Assembly: GCA_019418225.1 (NCBI GenBank)
Contig: DYCF01000068.1
Span: 1-13,990, forward strand
From: Clostridiales bacterium
Lineage (GTDB): Bacteria > Bacillota > Clostridia > Lachnospirales > Cellulosilyticaceae
Length of the DNA: 13,990 nt
Reading direction: 5' to 3'
Below the pieces are notes generated by a model. The model was given only the letters and a program-made list of their open reading frames with translations. It was not told the origin of the DNA and did not search any database. Position 1 is the stretch's first letter, and the number at the start of each line of letters is the position of its first letter. Shown piece by piece: positions 7,212 through 13,935 of this stretch. A program made the position numbers and the translations under genes.

Positions 7212-8128
7212 ATTTCTTCTCCCTCCTTCATTCTTGCATGTTGATTTAATTTATGACCAACCCCTGACTTCATGACAGGATATGAAATAGCTATGGCTAC
7301 AATAATAGCTGAAACGAGTTTCATACTTGTTGCAGAAATATTTAAGTATAAGGCAGTTGAAATAATTAAACGGTAAATAATAGAGCCCAATATTACTGCA
7401 AAAATATTAGATTTAATGCCACGTTGTCTCACAAAAATATCTACGATTACTTCTCCAATAATAAGCGATGCAATCCCTATAACAACCATCCCGGTTCCCA
7501 TACCAGCATCAACGAAAGCTTGTTTCTGTGCTACAAGTGCTCCAGATACAGCAACTAATGCATTGGCTAAAGCTAACCCTACTATTTTCATTAAATCTAC
7601 ATTAATAGAAGAAGAACGTACCATATCCTCATTATCTCCTGTAGCACGTATTGCAAGTCCCACATTTGTATGTAAAAACAGGGCCAATAAAATAGCAATG
7701 ATTACTACCACTATGCCACCAACAATAAATCCTGCATATCTTGAATTAATTACTGCATTTACTTTTGTAAATATAGTTTCCTGACCTAATAGCGATAAGT
7801 TTGACTTATCACCCATTACCATAATATTAATCGAATATAACCCTGTCATAGTCAGAATCCCAGCTAAAATAGGCTGAATTCTAAGCTTAGTTTGCAATAT
7901 AGCTGTTACCATCCCCGCAAGTATTCCTGCTCCTGCTGCACCTAAAAGCCCTAGTTCTGGGCTTCCTTTCATTGTAATCACTACAGATACAGCTGCACCT
8001 AAAGTAAAACTTCCATCTACCGTTAAATCTGGAATATCCAATATACGATAAGAAATAAATAACCCCAAAGTCAATAACGTATACAAAAGTCCCAATTCCA
8101 CAGCTGACATCACAATTGTTGCATTCAT
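7205..8128 (-). CDS. trpY: Tryptophan-type ABC transporter permease
   Basis: A 307-residue integral membrane protein of the branched-chain/LivH-like permease fold (BPD_transp_2). The motif SYRILDIPDLTVDGSFTLGA near residues 25-44 and the segment GLAIRATGDNEDMVRSSSIN with IVGLALANALVAVSGALVAQ at about 155-200 are typical of permeases that pair with PF04392-type binding proteins. About eight to ten hydrophobic helices are visible. An AAGGAGAGG ribosome binding site precedes the ATG by about 6 bases. It is separated from trpX by 277 bases that contain a terminator-like hairpin and a palindromic repeat, so its expression may be lower than that of trpX; it overlaps trpZ by 7 bases. Confidence 0.88.
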   Translation of the reverse strand: MNATIVMSAVELGLLYTLLTLGLFISYRILDIPDLTVDGSFTLGAAVSVVITMKGSPELGLLGAAGAGILAGMVTAILQTKLRIQPILAGILTMTGLYSINIMVMGDKSNLSLLGQETIFTKVNAVINSRYAGFIVGGIVVVIIAILLALFLHTNVGLAIRATGDNEDMVRSSSINVDLMKIVGLALANALVAVSGALVAQKQAFVDAGMGTGMVVIGIASLIIGEVIVDIFVRQRGIKSNIFAVILGSIIYRLIISTALYLNISATSMKLVSAIIVAIAISYPVMKSGVGHKLNQHARMKEGEEIC

Positions 8129-8207
8129 CTCGTCCTCTCCTTTTCTCGTCTTTTATTTTGCCTCTCATTATAAAGAAACACACTATAATTTATAGATGTA
8201 AACTCTA

Positions 8208-8266
8208 TATAGATTTCACATTACTAAAACTATGAATAACTAAACTTTATGAATGTAAAATCTATA
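8208..8266 (-). repeat. Dispersed 59-bp palindromic repeat, copy A
   Basis: The ends TATAGATTTCACATT (8208-8222) and AATGTAAAATCTATA (8252-8266) are inverted repeats with one mismatch, giving a cruciform-prone element. The reverse complement matches 3315-3372 closely over 41 bases. It lies between trpX and trpY next to the trpX hairpin, on the side leading to trpY. Confidence 0.65.
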
Positions 8267-8270
8267 ACAA

Positions 8271-8311
8271 CATAAAAGATGGATTAATCTTTATTTAAAG
8301 TTTAATCCATC
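8271..8311 (-). terminator. Terminator-like hairpin between trpX and trpY
   Basis: On the minus strand GATGGATTAAACTTT pairs with AAAGATTAATCCATC at 14 of 15 positions around a short loop, and TTTTATG follows. It begins 95 bases after the trpX stop. Because trpY and trpZ lie downstream, it may act as a partial terminator or protect the trpX mRNA 3' end. Confidence 0.65.
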
Positions 8312-8405
8312 TCAACACAAACATCAATTCTTTATACTTTAATATATTAAAAATATTTAATCTTTTGCTTCACTCTTTAATTACTTATTTTTCACTATTA
8401 GTTTT

Positions 8406-9404
8406 TTATTTAACTATCGTTGCGCCCTCTGCACTTTCAGTTGCGCCAATTGCCTTAGCAGTTGTTTCATTAATTACTTTACGGAAATTATCTAATGTAG
8501 CTACTGGTATTTCACTTATCTGTTTACCATTTAAAACGTCTGCTACCATCTGTCCTGTCTTTGTTCCAAGGTCTTCATAATTAATTCCTACTGTTGCATA
8601 GCCGCCATCTTCTACCATTGAATCAGCACCTACATAAACTGGGATACCAGCCTTTTTCCCTACCTCAGCTAATACTGGCATAGCTGAAGCAATACCATTA
8701 TCAATCGGTACATAAATCGCATCTACTTTACCAGCTAGAATCTCTGCGGCTTGTTGTAATTCATTAGTTGCTGTAATCGTGCTTTCTTGATAGTCAAAAT
8801 CATACTTTCCTGCCATCTCTTTTGCTTCATTTACTACTGACTGAGAATTGACTTCACTTGCTGTATATAAGAATCCAAATGTCTTAACATCTGGTGTAAG
8901 TTCTTTGCAAAGTTCAAACATTTGATCTACTGGAATCGCATCTGACGTACCTGTGATATTACCAGATGGGCTTTCTAAGTTATCTACAAGTTTGGCACCA
9001 ACAGGATCTGTAACCGCTGAGAAAATTACTGGAATATCTGATGTAGCTGCTGCCATAGATTGTGCTGCTGGTGTAGCAATAGCAATAATCACATCCGCCT
9101 TATCCCCTACAAACTTACTTGCTATAGAATTTAAGTTAGACTGGTCAGCTTGTGCATTTTGATAATCAATAATAATATTTTCTCCATCTACAAAGCCTTG
9201 TTCTTCTAATGTTTTAATTGTACTTTCTCTAATTGTATCTAAACTTGGATGCTCTACATATTGGACAATTGCAACCTTCTTAGCACCTTCTACTGCTGCG
9301 CTACTTGCTGGACTACTTTCTTGTCCAGTTGTGTTACTACCACAACCAACACCCAAACTCATCATCATACTTGCTAATACTAACATTGCCATTTTCTTTC
9401 TCAT
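8406..9404 (-). CDS. trpX: Tryptophan-type ABC transporter substrate-binding lipoprotein
   Basis: A 332-residue secreted lipoprotein of the PF04392 (ABC_sub_bind) family. The signal peptide MRKKMAMLVLASMMMSLGVG ends at a lipobox cysteine (C21), followed by a Ser/Thr/Gly-rich linker. Family features are KVAIVQYVEHPSLDTIREST, the stretch DVIIAIATPAAQSMA, IPVIFSAVTDPVGAKLV and VDAIYVPIDNGIASAMP. It should capture the ligand outside the membrane and deliver it to TrpY/TrpZ. A GAGGAGG ribosome binding site lies 7 bases before the ATG. The gene is directly preceded by a T-box leader with a TGG specifier codon, which makes tryptophan (or a precursor) the likely ligand; homologues outside this context bind other compounds, so substrate assignment depends on the leader. 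Confidence 0.92.
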   Translation of the reverse strand: MRKKMAMLVLASMMMSLGVGCGSNTTGQESSPASSAAVEGAKKVAIVQYVEHPSLDTIRESTIKTLEEQGFVDGENIIIDYQNAQADQSNLNSIASKFVGDKADVIIAIATPAAQSMAAATSDIPVIFSAVTDPVGAKLVDNLESPSGNITGTSDAIPVDQMFELCKELTPDVKTFGFLYTASEVNSQSVVNEAKEMAGKYDFDYQESTITATNELQQAAEILAGKVDAIYVPIDNGIASAMPVLAEVGKKAGIPVYVGADSMVEDGGYATVGINYEDLGTKTGQMVADVLNGKQISEIPVATLDNFRKVINETTAKAIGATESAEGATIVK

Positions 9405-9557
9405 GTTAAATCCTCCTCTAATATGTTCTTATTCATATTTGATATTTTCATCTCGCATGCACTTCACATGCTTCCTGGCATTATCTATGCCACTTACTTG
9501 ATGTCTTGATTTAACATTCTATATGATACTGCTTCTTATTCCTTAGTTTTTAGAAAT

Positions 9558-9594
9558 AAAAAAGCACCTATCCTTGTATGCCAAGGACAGATGC
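9558..9594 (-). terminator. T-box-controlled terminator
   Basis: GCATCTGTCCTTG and CAAGGATAGGTGC pair over 13 positions (two wobbles) around a 5-base loop, followed by TTTTTT. It forms when the antiterminator containing TGGTACC is not stabilised by uncharged tRNA. Confidence 0.9.
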
Positions 9595-9868
9595 GTATGC
9601 TCTGCGGTACCACCTTGATTAGCACAAAATATGTGCTCACCTCTTATAGAATGCCATCACATTCCTGACCTATGATAACGCTGGTCTTGCGGTAAAGGAT
9701 ACTAAAGTTTAATCAGATAAGGTCTTAACCCCTCCTGATTTCATTCTTTTTCACCCAACCCTCAGAGGTCCATTTATCTAATCCGCTCTCTGCTAGGCTT
9801 CCACCACCCCTAGCTCTCTGCAAGTGCGCTACTAGTTTTATCTCCTCATCAACGGTTTATTCATGTGT
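9558..9868 (-). promoter_or_regulatory. Tryptophan T-box leader
   Basis: The minus strand carries the T-box core AAGGTGGTACCGC (9604-9616), ahead of a terminator. Stem I hallmarks are present: GATGAGGAG, then AGTAGCGC, then CAGAGAGC and GGTGGTGGAAGCC (AG-rich bulge and apical region). The specifier region reads GAGGGTTGGGTGAA, placing the codon TGG (9755-9757) directly before GTGAA. Uncharged tRNA-Trp would pair with TGG through its anticodon and with TGGT through its 3' end, stabilising the antiterminator. The fourth base of the TGGN motif is T, which pairs with an A discriminator and only wobbles with G. The leader controls trpX and, by readthrough, trpY and trpZ. Confidence 0.93.
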
Positions 9869-9875
9869 TGTTGTT

Positions 9876-9904
9876 AGTATACTCCCCTTAACTCAATTTG
9901 TCAA
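9876..9904 (-). promoter_or_regulatory. Promoter of the trpXYZ T-box transcript
   Basis: TTGACA (9899-9904), a 17-base spacer and TATACT (9876-9881) on the minus strand. This is nearly perfect for sigma-A, with the start expected near 9869, directly upstream of the T-box stem I. Confidence 0.88.
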
Positions 9905-9978
9905 AACAATTTTATAAAATTTTAACTCTTTTTCTTTATCTATTTCCACTAATCCTTACTGCCTGCTTTTCTTCAAAA

Positions 9979-10008
9979 CCTTCTCTTTTCTAGCCTTCTC
10001 TTTTCTAG
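9979..10008. repeat. 15-bp tandem duplication downstream of the symporter gene
   Basis: CCTTCTCTTTTCTAG occurs twice in a row (9979-9993 and 9994-10008) just past the symporter stop codon. It is probably a replication-slippage product in pyrimidine-rich DNA, with no visible function. Confidence 0.8.
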
Positions 10009-10022
10009 CATTTTCTTCTTCA

Positions 10023-11588
10023 TTATCCTTCTAGCTTTTCACCATTTCCCAAGCTTCTCTCTTCTCCAAAAACCAATGTGATATGTGCCTCACTCATTTG
10101 CCTACTTAATAAACTAGCCACTGGAACAGCTACACAAGAAACAATCATAGCCAAACTTGAAATAACGGGTGAAGTTACACCTGTTGGTAAAAGTCCCATA
10201 TTGCCAAGAATCGTTCCAACTACTACGGTTAATCCCCCACCAATGAAGCCTACCCAAGCCCCCACTTTGGTTGTTTTCTTCCAGTATAGTCCAAATAAAT
10301 ATGGCCCCAAGAACATACCAGAAATTACACCCCAAGATAGTGACATCAAATTTACAATTGTACTAGATTGGAAAATTGCCATGATATAAGATAGCGCCAC
10401 AAATAATACACAGAAGATACGCATTGTACGCATCGTTGCTTTATCTGAGCTATTTGGTGCCACAAATCCTTTAATAAAGTCAATTGAAATCGTTGAACTT
10501 GATACTAATACAAGTGATGCTAAAGTAGACATTGAAGCTGATAAAATAAGTACAATAATAATCCCCATAAGCGCTGCTGGTAGTGCACTTTCTAACATCA
10601 ACGGAATAATCATATCTGATGTCCCTGCATTAGGTGCTGCAAGTGTTGCCCCTGGCATAACAGCCACCTTTTGCACGACTCCTGCTGCATCCGTTGTTTC
10701 TTGTAAGAAGAATAAACGTCCTAATGAACCTGTAAAATATGCTGATACACCAATAATTAATGCAAAAACTGTTGAGATAATCGTTCCTTTCTTAATAGCT
10801 GCCTCATCTTTAATCGCATAGTATTTATGAATCATTTGAGGAAGCCCCCATACACCAAAACTTGTCATCAAAATAAGCCCTAATAAAGGTAAAAATCTAC
10901 TGCTATCTGAAACTGGACTTGTGAGCGCTGGATCAAGTTCATGTAAAGCTTGAAGTCCCGCACTTAAACCACCTACACTCGGATGATTAACCACATAAAA
11001 TACCATGAGCACGCAACCTACAATCATAATGATTCCTTGAATTAAATCATTAATGGCTGTAGCCACATAGCCTCCAAGTATTAAATAGACAGCTGTTAAA
11101 AGTGCCATAAAGAAAATTGCTGCATTAAAACTAATGTTAAATGAGCTTTGTAAAATATACCCTAATCCTTTGTAAACAGAGGCTGTATATGGTACTAAAA
11201 AGATAAACATAATCAGTGCTGCCACAAGTTTCATATTTTTACTCTGATATCTCTTTTCAAAGAACTCTGGCATCGTCTTAGCATCTAACTTATGCGTCAT
11301 CATACGCGTACGTTTTGCAAGTACTTTCCACGCCAGCCAGCATCCAAATATAGCATTCCCGATGCCAATCCACGTAATAGGCACTCCAAATTGCCAGCCT
11401 TGTGCCCCCGCGTATCCGATGAAAATAACTGCTGAGAAGTATGAAGTACCATAAGCAAATGCGCTTACCCATCCTCCCATATTCCTTCCTCCTAGGAAGA
11501 AATCATTGGTGCTTTTAACCCTCGTTTTACTATAAATCCCTACACCTATCATAATTGCAATGAACAACACCAAACATAATTCTTTCAT
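10023..11588 (-). CDS. Sodium:solute symporter (SSS family)
   Basis: A 521-residue membrane protein with about thirteen hydrophobic helices, the size and layout of PutP/PanF-like symporters. Landmarks are STNDFFLGGRNMGGW after helix 1, AYGTSYFSAVIFIGYAGAQG in helix 2, YLILGGYVATAINDLIQGII, and the sodium-site helix SASMSTLASLVLVSSSTISI followed by DF near residues 345-370. It should move a small organic solute into the cell with Na+. The substrate cannot be told from sequence; proline, pantothenate, sugars and short acids are all transported within the family. I placed the start at 11588, where AAAAGGAG lies about 8 bases upstream; the open frame runs 25 codons further up, into the leader hairpin, without a ribosome binding site. 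It has its own promoter and a structured leader, and ends 119 bases before the trp promoter. Confidence 0.92.
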   Translation of the reverse strand: MKELCLVLFIAIMIGVGIYSKTRVKSTNDFFLGGRNMGGWVSAFAYGTSYFSAVIFIGYAGAQGWQFGVPITWIGIGNAIFGCWLAWKVLAKRTRMMTHKLDAKTMPEFFEKRYQSKNMKLVAALIMFIFLVPYTASVYKGLGYILQSSFNISFNAAIFFMALLTAVYLILGGYVATAINDLIQGIIMIVGCVLMVFYVVNHPSVGGLSAGLQALHELDPALTSPVSDSSRFLPLLGLILMTSFGVWGLPQMIHKYYAIKDEAAIKKGTIISTVFALIIGVSAYFTGSLGRLFFLQETTDAAGVVQKVAVMPGATLAAPNAGTSDMIIPLMLESALPAALMGIIIVLILSASMSTLASLVLVSSSTISIDFIKGFVAPNSSDKATMRTMRIFCVLFVALSYIMAIFQSSTIVNLMSLSWGVISGMFLGPYLFGLYWKKTTKVGAWVGFIGGGLTVVVGTILGNMGLLPTGVTSPVISSLAMIVSCVAVPVASLLSRQMSEAHITLVFGEERSLGNGEKLEG

Positions 11589-11760
11589 TTCCCCATCTCC
11601 TTTTTTTGTTTTAGGTCGTCCAGGAATAAATAAAGCTCCCATCCCTTGAACGACAATTTTCAAAGGACGAGAGCTATTATACGCATTATGTAATACTATA
11701 AGATATTTGCCCTGTACTCTTCCTCTTCATCACTTTAAAGTGCGTTAGTGTTTTGTTATA
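11589..11760 (-). promoter_or_regulatory. Structured leader of the symporter mRNA (candidate attenuator)
   Basis: About 170 bases separate the predicted transcription start from the symporter ATG. Near the 5' end is the palindrome CACTTTAAAGTG (11731-11742), flanked by ACGCA, which can pair with TGCGT about 50 bases later. A long hairpin (listed separately) follows. The layout resembles a sensing part followed by a terminator, but it matches no riboswitch class I can recognise. Confidence 0.4.
11622..11675 (-). terminator. Terminator-like hairpin in the symporter leader
   Basis: On the minus strand AGCTCTCGTCCTTTGAA pairs with TTCAAGGGATGGGAGCT over all 17 positions, counting G-T wobbles, around the loop AATTGTCG. 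The stretch TTTATTTATT follows. The tract is T-rich but interrupted, so termination would be partial or regulated. Confidence 0.55.
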
Positions 11761-11763
11761 TTT

Positions 11764-11792
11764 ATTTTATGTTTCCACGCATCGATTGTCAA
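11764..11792 (-). promoter_or_regulatory. Promoter of the symporter gene
   Basis: TTGACA (11787-11792), a 17-base spacer and TAAAAT (11764-11769) on the minus strand, one mismatch from consensus. It lies just after the terminator of the upstream small gene. Confidence 0.8.
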
Positions 11793-11845
11793 TTGTTTTA
11801 TTTCTGAATATTTAACATTTTTCATTCAATTAAGTGGCAGAATGC

Positions 11846-11889
11846 AAAAAATAGTGAAAGGCAAAAGTGTACTTTTACCTTTCACTATT
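11846..11889 (-). terminator. Intrinsic terminator of the 116-residue protein gene
   Basis: AATAGTGAAAGGTAAAAGT pairs with ACTTTTGCCTTTCACTATT on the minus strand; the single plus-strand mismatch becomes a G-T wobble in minus-strand RNA. The T-tract TTTTTT follows. The stem begins 16 bases after the stop codon. Confidence 0.88.
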
Positions 11890-11904
11890 CACGCTTCATT
11901 ATTT

Positions 11905-12255
11905 TTATAGTCCTGTAATACTAAAATCCACCTTATTTCTAGGAATCTCTAAGAAATCCGTATACTTAAGGACACTCTTCCAAGTACTCTTATCCTCATA
12001 ATTAAACTCAAAATATTTAGGCCCTGCAAATATGGCAATGACGTTCTTGTTCTTCCAAAAATGCATATAACGATTTTCTTTTAAAGACCGACTTAATTCA
12101 TCAATTTGCTCCCTATTTACACTAACATCTAGTACATGCCATGTCATTTTGTCTCTCACGCTCTGAATCACACGTACATTATTAATATCAATCTCTTTCA
12201 GTAACTCCTCATTGTTTAAGTCTTCTGCAACGATAATACCCCTGTACTCTTTCAT
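11905..12255 (-). CDS. Small soluble protein of unknown function
   Basis: I do not recognise this 116-residue protein. It has no signal peptide or membrane helix, is rich in charged residues, and looks like a compact alpha/beta domain: MKEYRGIIVAEDLNNEELLK, a segment TWHVLDVSVNREQIDELSRS, then MHFWKNKNVIAIFAGPKYFE and a C-terminal part ending NKVDFSITGL. The ATG at 12255 is preferred because GGGGG lies 7 bases upstream; the in-frame ATG at 12273 lacks a ribosome binding site. It lies 115 bases after the glycosyltransferase gene with no clear terminator between, so they may share a transcript. A strong terminator closes the unit. No catalytic motif is evident. Confidence 0.75.
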   Translation of the reverse strand: MKEYRGIIVAEDLNNEELLKEIDINNVRVIQSVRDKMTWHVLDVSVNREQIDELSRSLKENRYMHFWKNKNVIAIFAGPKYFEFNYEDKSTWKSVLKYTDFLEIPRNKVDFSITGL

Positions 12256-12370
12256 TGCATTTCCCCCTGCCATATAAATTTATTTGTTACTAATTTAATA
12301 TATTTATATGTTGTTAAGGTTACATTTATATTATATTAGGGTTAAATTACCAATCTATTTTTTACTTAAA

Positions 12371-13561
12371 CTATACACTTAACGTGTCTTCATAATGATA
12401 GCTAGCCTTCTTGTACTCTGCTATTACTCTTTCATATAATTCTTCTGCTGATTTACCAAAGGCTTTTGAACTAAATTTCTGCGCACCCTGAGCTGCATTG
12501 ACACCTAATCTATCACATAAGCGCTCATCTTGAAGCAGCAAACGTAAGTATTCTAAACACTCCGCCTTAGATTTATATGAAAAGCCATTTTTACCATCTT
12601 CCAATACACCCTTTAAACAATCATCCTCTCGGCATAAAAGTGGCAATCCACTAATTAATGCTTCAATATACGTAAGTCCCTGTGTTTCACTTACTGAAGC
12701 ACTCACAAAAATATCACCTAACTTGTAATATTTATCAACTTCCTCAAGGGGTACCATTCCTGTAAAAATAACATTCTCTGCAATCTGTAATCTTTGTGCT
12801 TCTTCTTCTAAAGCTTCTCTATGTGGTCCATCCCCTACTATTAATAATTTCACATCATGATGTTTCTTTAGAACTTCCACCATATTAGAAAGTATTTCAT
12901 CTATATTTTTTTCACTGCCAAGCCTTCCTACTGTTATTAGAACCTTATCCGTCTCATTAATACCTAAGGCCTTTCTACGTACTGTACGTTCCTCATAAGA
13001 CATATGTTTTTGAAATTTATCAAGCTTTAGACCTGTTGGAATAACTTCAATAGGTGTTTGCACGCCATAATGTTCTAAAGTATTTTTAGTTTTTACAGTA
13101 GGTGCAATGACAGCTGCTACACTCTTTATAATCTCTTTTGAAAAAAGTATTACTGCCTTATGACCGACAGCTTCACTTTTTATAAAGTAATTCGTATAAT
13201 GCTCATACATTGTATGATAAGTATGCACCATCGGGATATTTAACTTCCTAGCAATACGTTTCGCAATAAAAAATGTACAGAACTCTGTCTGCGTATGAAT
13301 AATATCTGGCTTCCAATCCATAATCTCTTTAATGTAGCGATTACGATATACAACTGTCGCTCTTGCATTAGGATAAAATCTTACCCCAAATGAATGAATA
13401 TAATACACATTACCTACTCTTCTAGAATGATGATCACTAGCTAGTGCTAGAATCCTTACATCATGCCCTAGGTTTGTGAGTTCCTCATATAAGTTCAGCG
13501 TTGAAGTCACAACCCCATTTACCATAGGGGAAAATGCGTCCGTCGATATTAAAATTTTCAT
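12371..13561 (-). CDS. GT4-family glycosyltransferase, diacylglycerol glucosyltransferase-like
   Basis: A 396-residue GT-B fold enzyme. The N-terminal half begins MKILISTDAFSPMVNGVVTS, the glycine-containing acceptor-domain loop seen in monoglucosyldiacylglycerol synthases, and has KPDIIHTQTEF and the segment PMVHTYHTMYEHYTNYF. The C-terminal nucleotide-sugar domain has VLITVGRLGSEKNID, LLIVGDGPHREALEEEA and the E-x7-E motif in SETQGLTYIEA near residues 290-300. By similarity it would transfer glucose from UDP-glucose to diacylglycerol at the inner membrane face, making glycolipid for the membrane or lipoteichoic acid anchor; other lipid or glycan acceptors cannot be excluded. The start is the ATG with AGGAGGAG 5 bases upstream; an ATG 18 bases earlier would place that site inside the coding region. 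Confidence 0.88.
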   Translation of the reverse strand: MKILISTDAFSPMVNGVVTSTLNLYEELTNLGHDVRILALASDHHSRRVGNVYYIHSFGVRFYPNARATVVYRNRYIKEIMDWKPDIIHTQTEFCTFFIAKRIARKLNIPMVHTYHTMYEHYTNYFIKSEAVGHKAVILFSKEIIKSVAAVIAPTVKTKNTLEHYGVQTPIEVIPTGLKLDKFQKHMSYEERTVRRKALGINETDKVLITVGRLGSEKNIDEILSNMVEVLKKHHDVKLLIVGDGPHREALEEEAQRLQIAENVIFTGMVPLEEVDKYYKLGDIFVSASVSETQGLTYIEALISGLPLLCREDDCLKGVLEDGKNGFSYKSKAECLEYLRLLLQDERLCDRLGVNAAQGAQKFSSKAFGKSAEELYERVIAEYKKASYHYEDTLSV

Positions 13562-13762
13562 TTTTCTCCTCCTATCCACATCACTACTCCAGTATTGCTA
13601 TTTTCGTAATATAAGAGATAAGATGAATGTAGCCTATCTTTTTGTCTTCTTATTTATTTTTATTGATACCCACTATTAAAATATAACCAAAAAAGTAAAA
13701 AAACAATACATATCTTTCAAATAATTAAGAAAGTGGTGGGTGAAGCCCTTTAGGGGTAGAGG

Positions 13763-13771
13763 TGTGGATAA
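13763..13771 (-). promoter_or_regulatory. Perfect DnaA-box match in the left palindrome arm
   Basis: TTATCCACA on the minus strand, identical to the DnaA box consensus. It is the mirror of the box in the right arm. Confidence 0.45.
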
Positions 13772-13781
13772 GTAGCATATA

Positions 13782-13836
13782 TATTTTTCCTGCTCCCTCC
13801 CTGCGGTCGAAGTCGCGATAAAAATATATATGCTAC
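13782..13836 (+). repeat. 55-bp direct repeat, unit 1
   Basis: Begins TATTTTTCCTGCTCCCTCCC and ends ATATATATGCTAC. It is identical base for base to 13936-13990. It comprises the palindrome core plus part of the arms. Confidence 0.95.
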
Positions 13837-13845
13837 TTATCCACA
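13837..13845 (+). promoter_or_regulatory. Perfect DnaA-box match in the right palindrome arm
   Basis: TTATCCACA on the plus strand, in inverted orientation to the box at 13763-13771, with 65 bases between them. Confidence 0.45.
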
Positions 13846-13935
13846 CCCGCCTAGTGCTTGGCTTGGCTTCACCTAGGATTGCCACTTCCTTTCCTAGTCT
13901 ACAGATTCTTTCAATGGATATCGCTTTTTCATATG

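Larger units (their letters stand above)
13729..13889. repeat. Long palindromic element, copy 1
   Basis: Perfect 28-bp inverted arms (13761-13788 and 13820-13847) flank a 31-base core that is unusually GC-rich for this genome (CCTGCTCCCTCCCTGCGG followed by TCGAAGTCGCGAT). Farther out, GGTGAAGCC (13739-13747) pairs with GGCTTCACC (13865-13873), and AAGTGG (13731-13736) pairs with CCACTT (13882-13887). The whole can fold into a branched structure of about 160 bases. It has no open reading frame of its own, so it resembles a MITE-like or REP-like element, or a structured RNA. Confidence 0.8.

Noticed and set aside
7887..8183. 98-residue minus-strand open frame overlapping trpY
   Set aside because: It is the shifted-frame shadow of the trpY N-terminus, with improbable Cys/Arg/Tyr-rich composition.
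11589..11663. N-terminal extension of the symporter (25 extra codons)
   Set aside because: It has no ribosome binding site and runs through the leader hairpin; the internal ATG has a good AAAAGGAG site and begins a typical SSS N-terminus.
11589..11760. Possible c-di-GMP-I riboswitch in the symporter leader, because ACAGGGCAAA resembles part of that motif
   Set aside because: The second conserved half (GACGCAAAGCC-like and the receptor helix) is absent, and the spacing does not allow the usual two-helix fold.
13676..13885. 69-residue minus-strand open frame over the palindrome
   Set aside because: It consists of translated repeat arms, has no ribosome binding site and shows no protein-like pattern.
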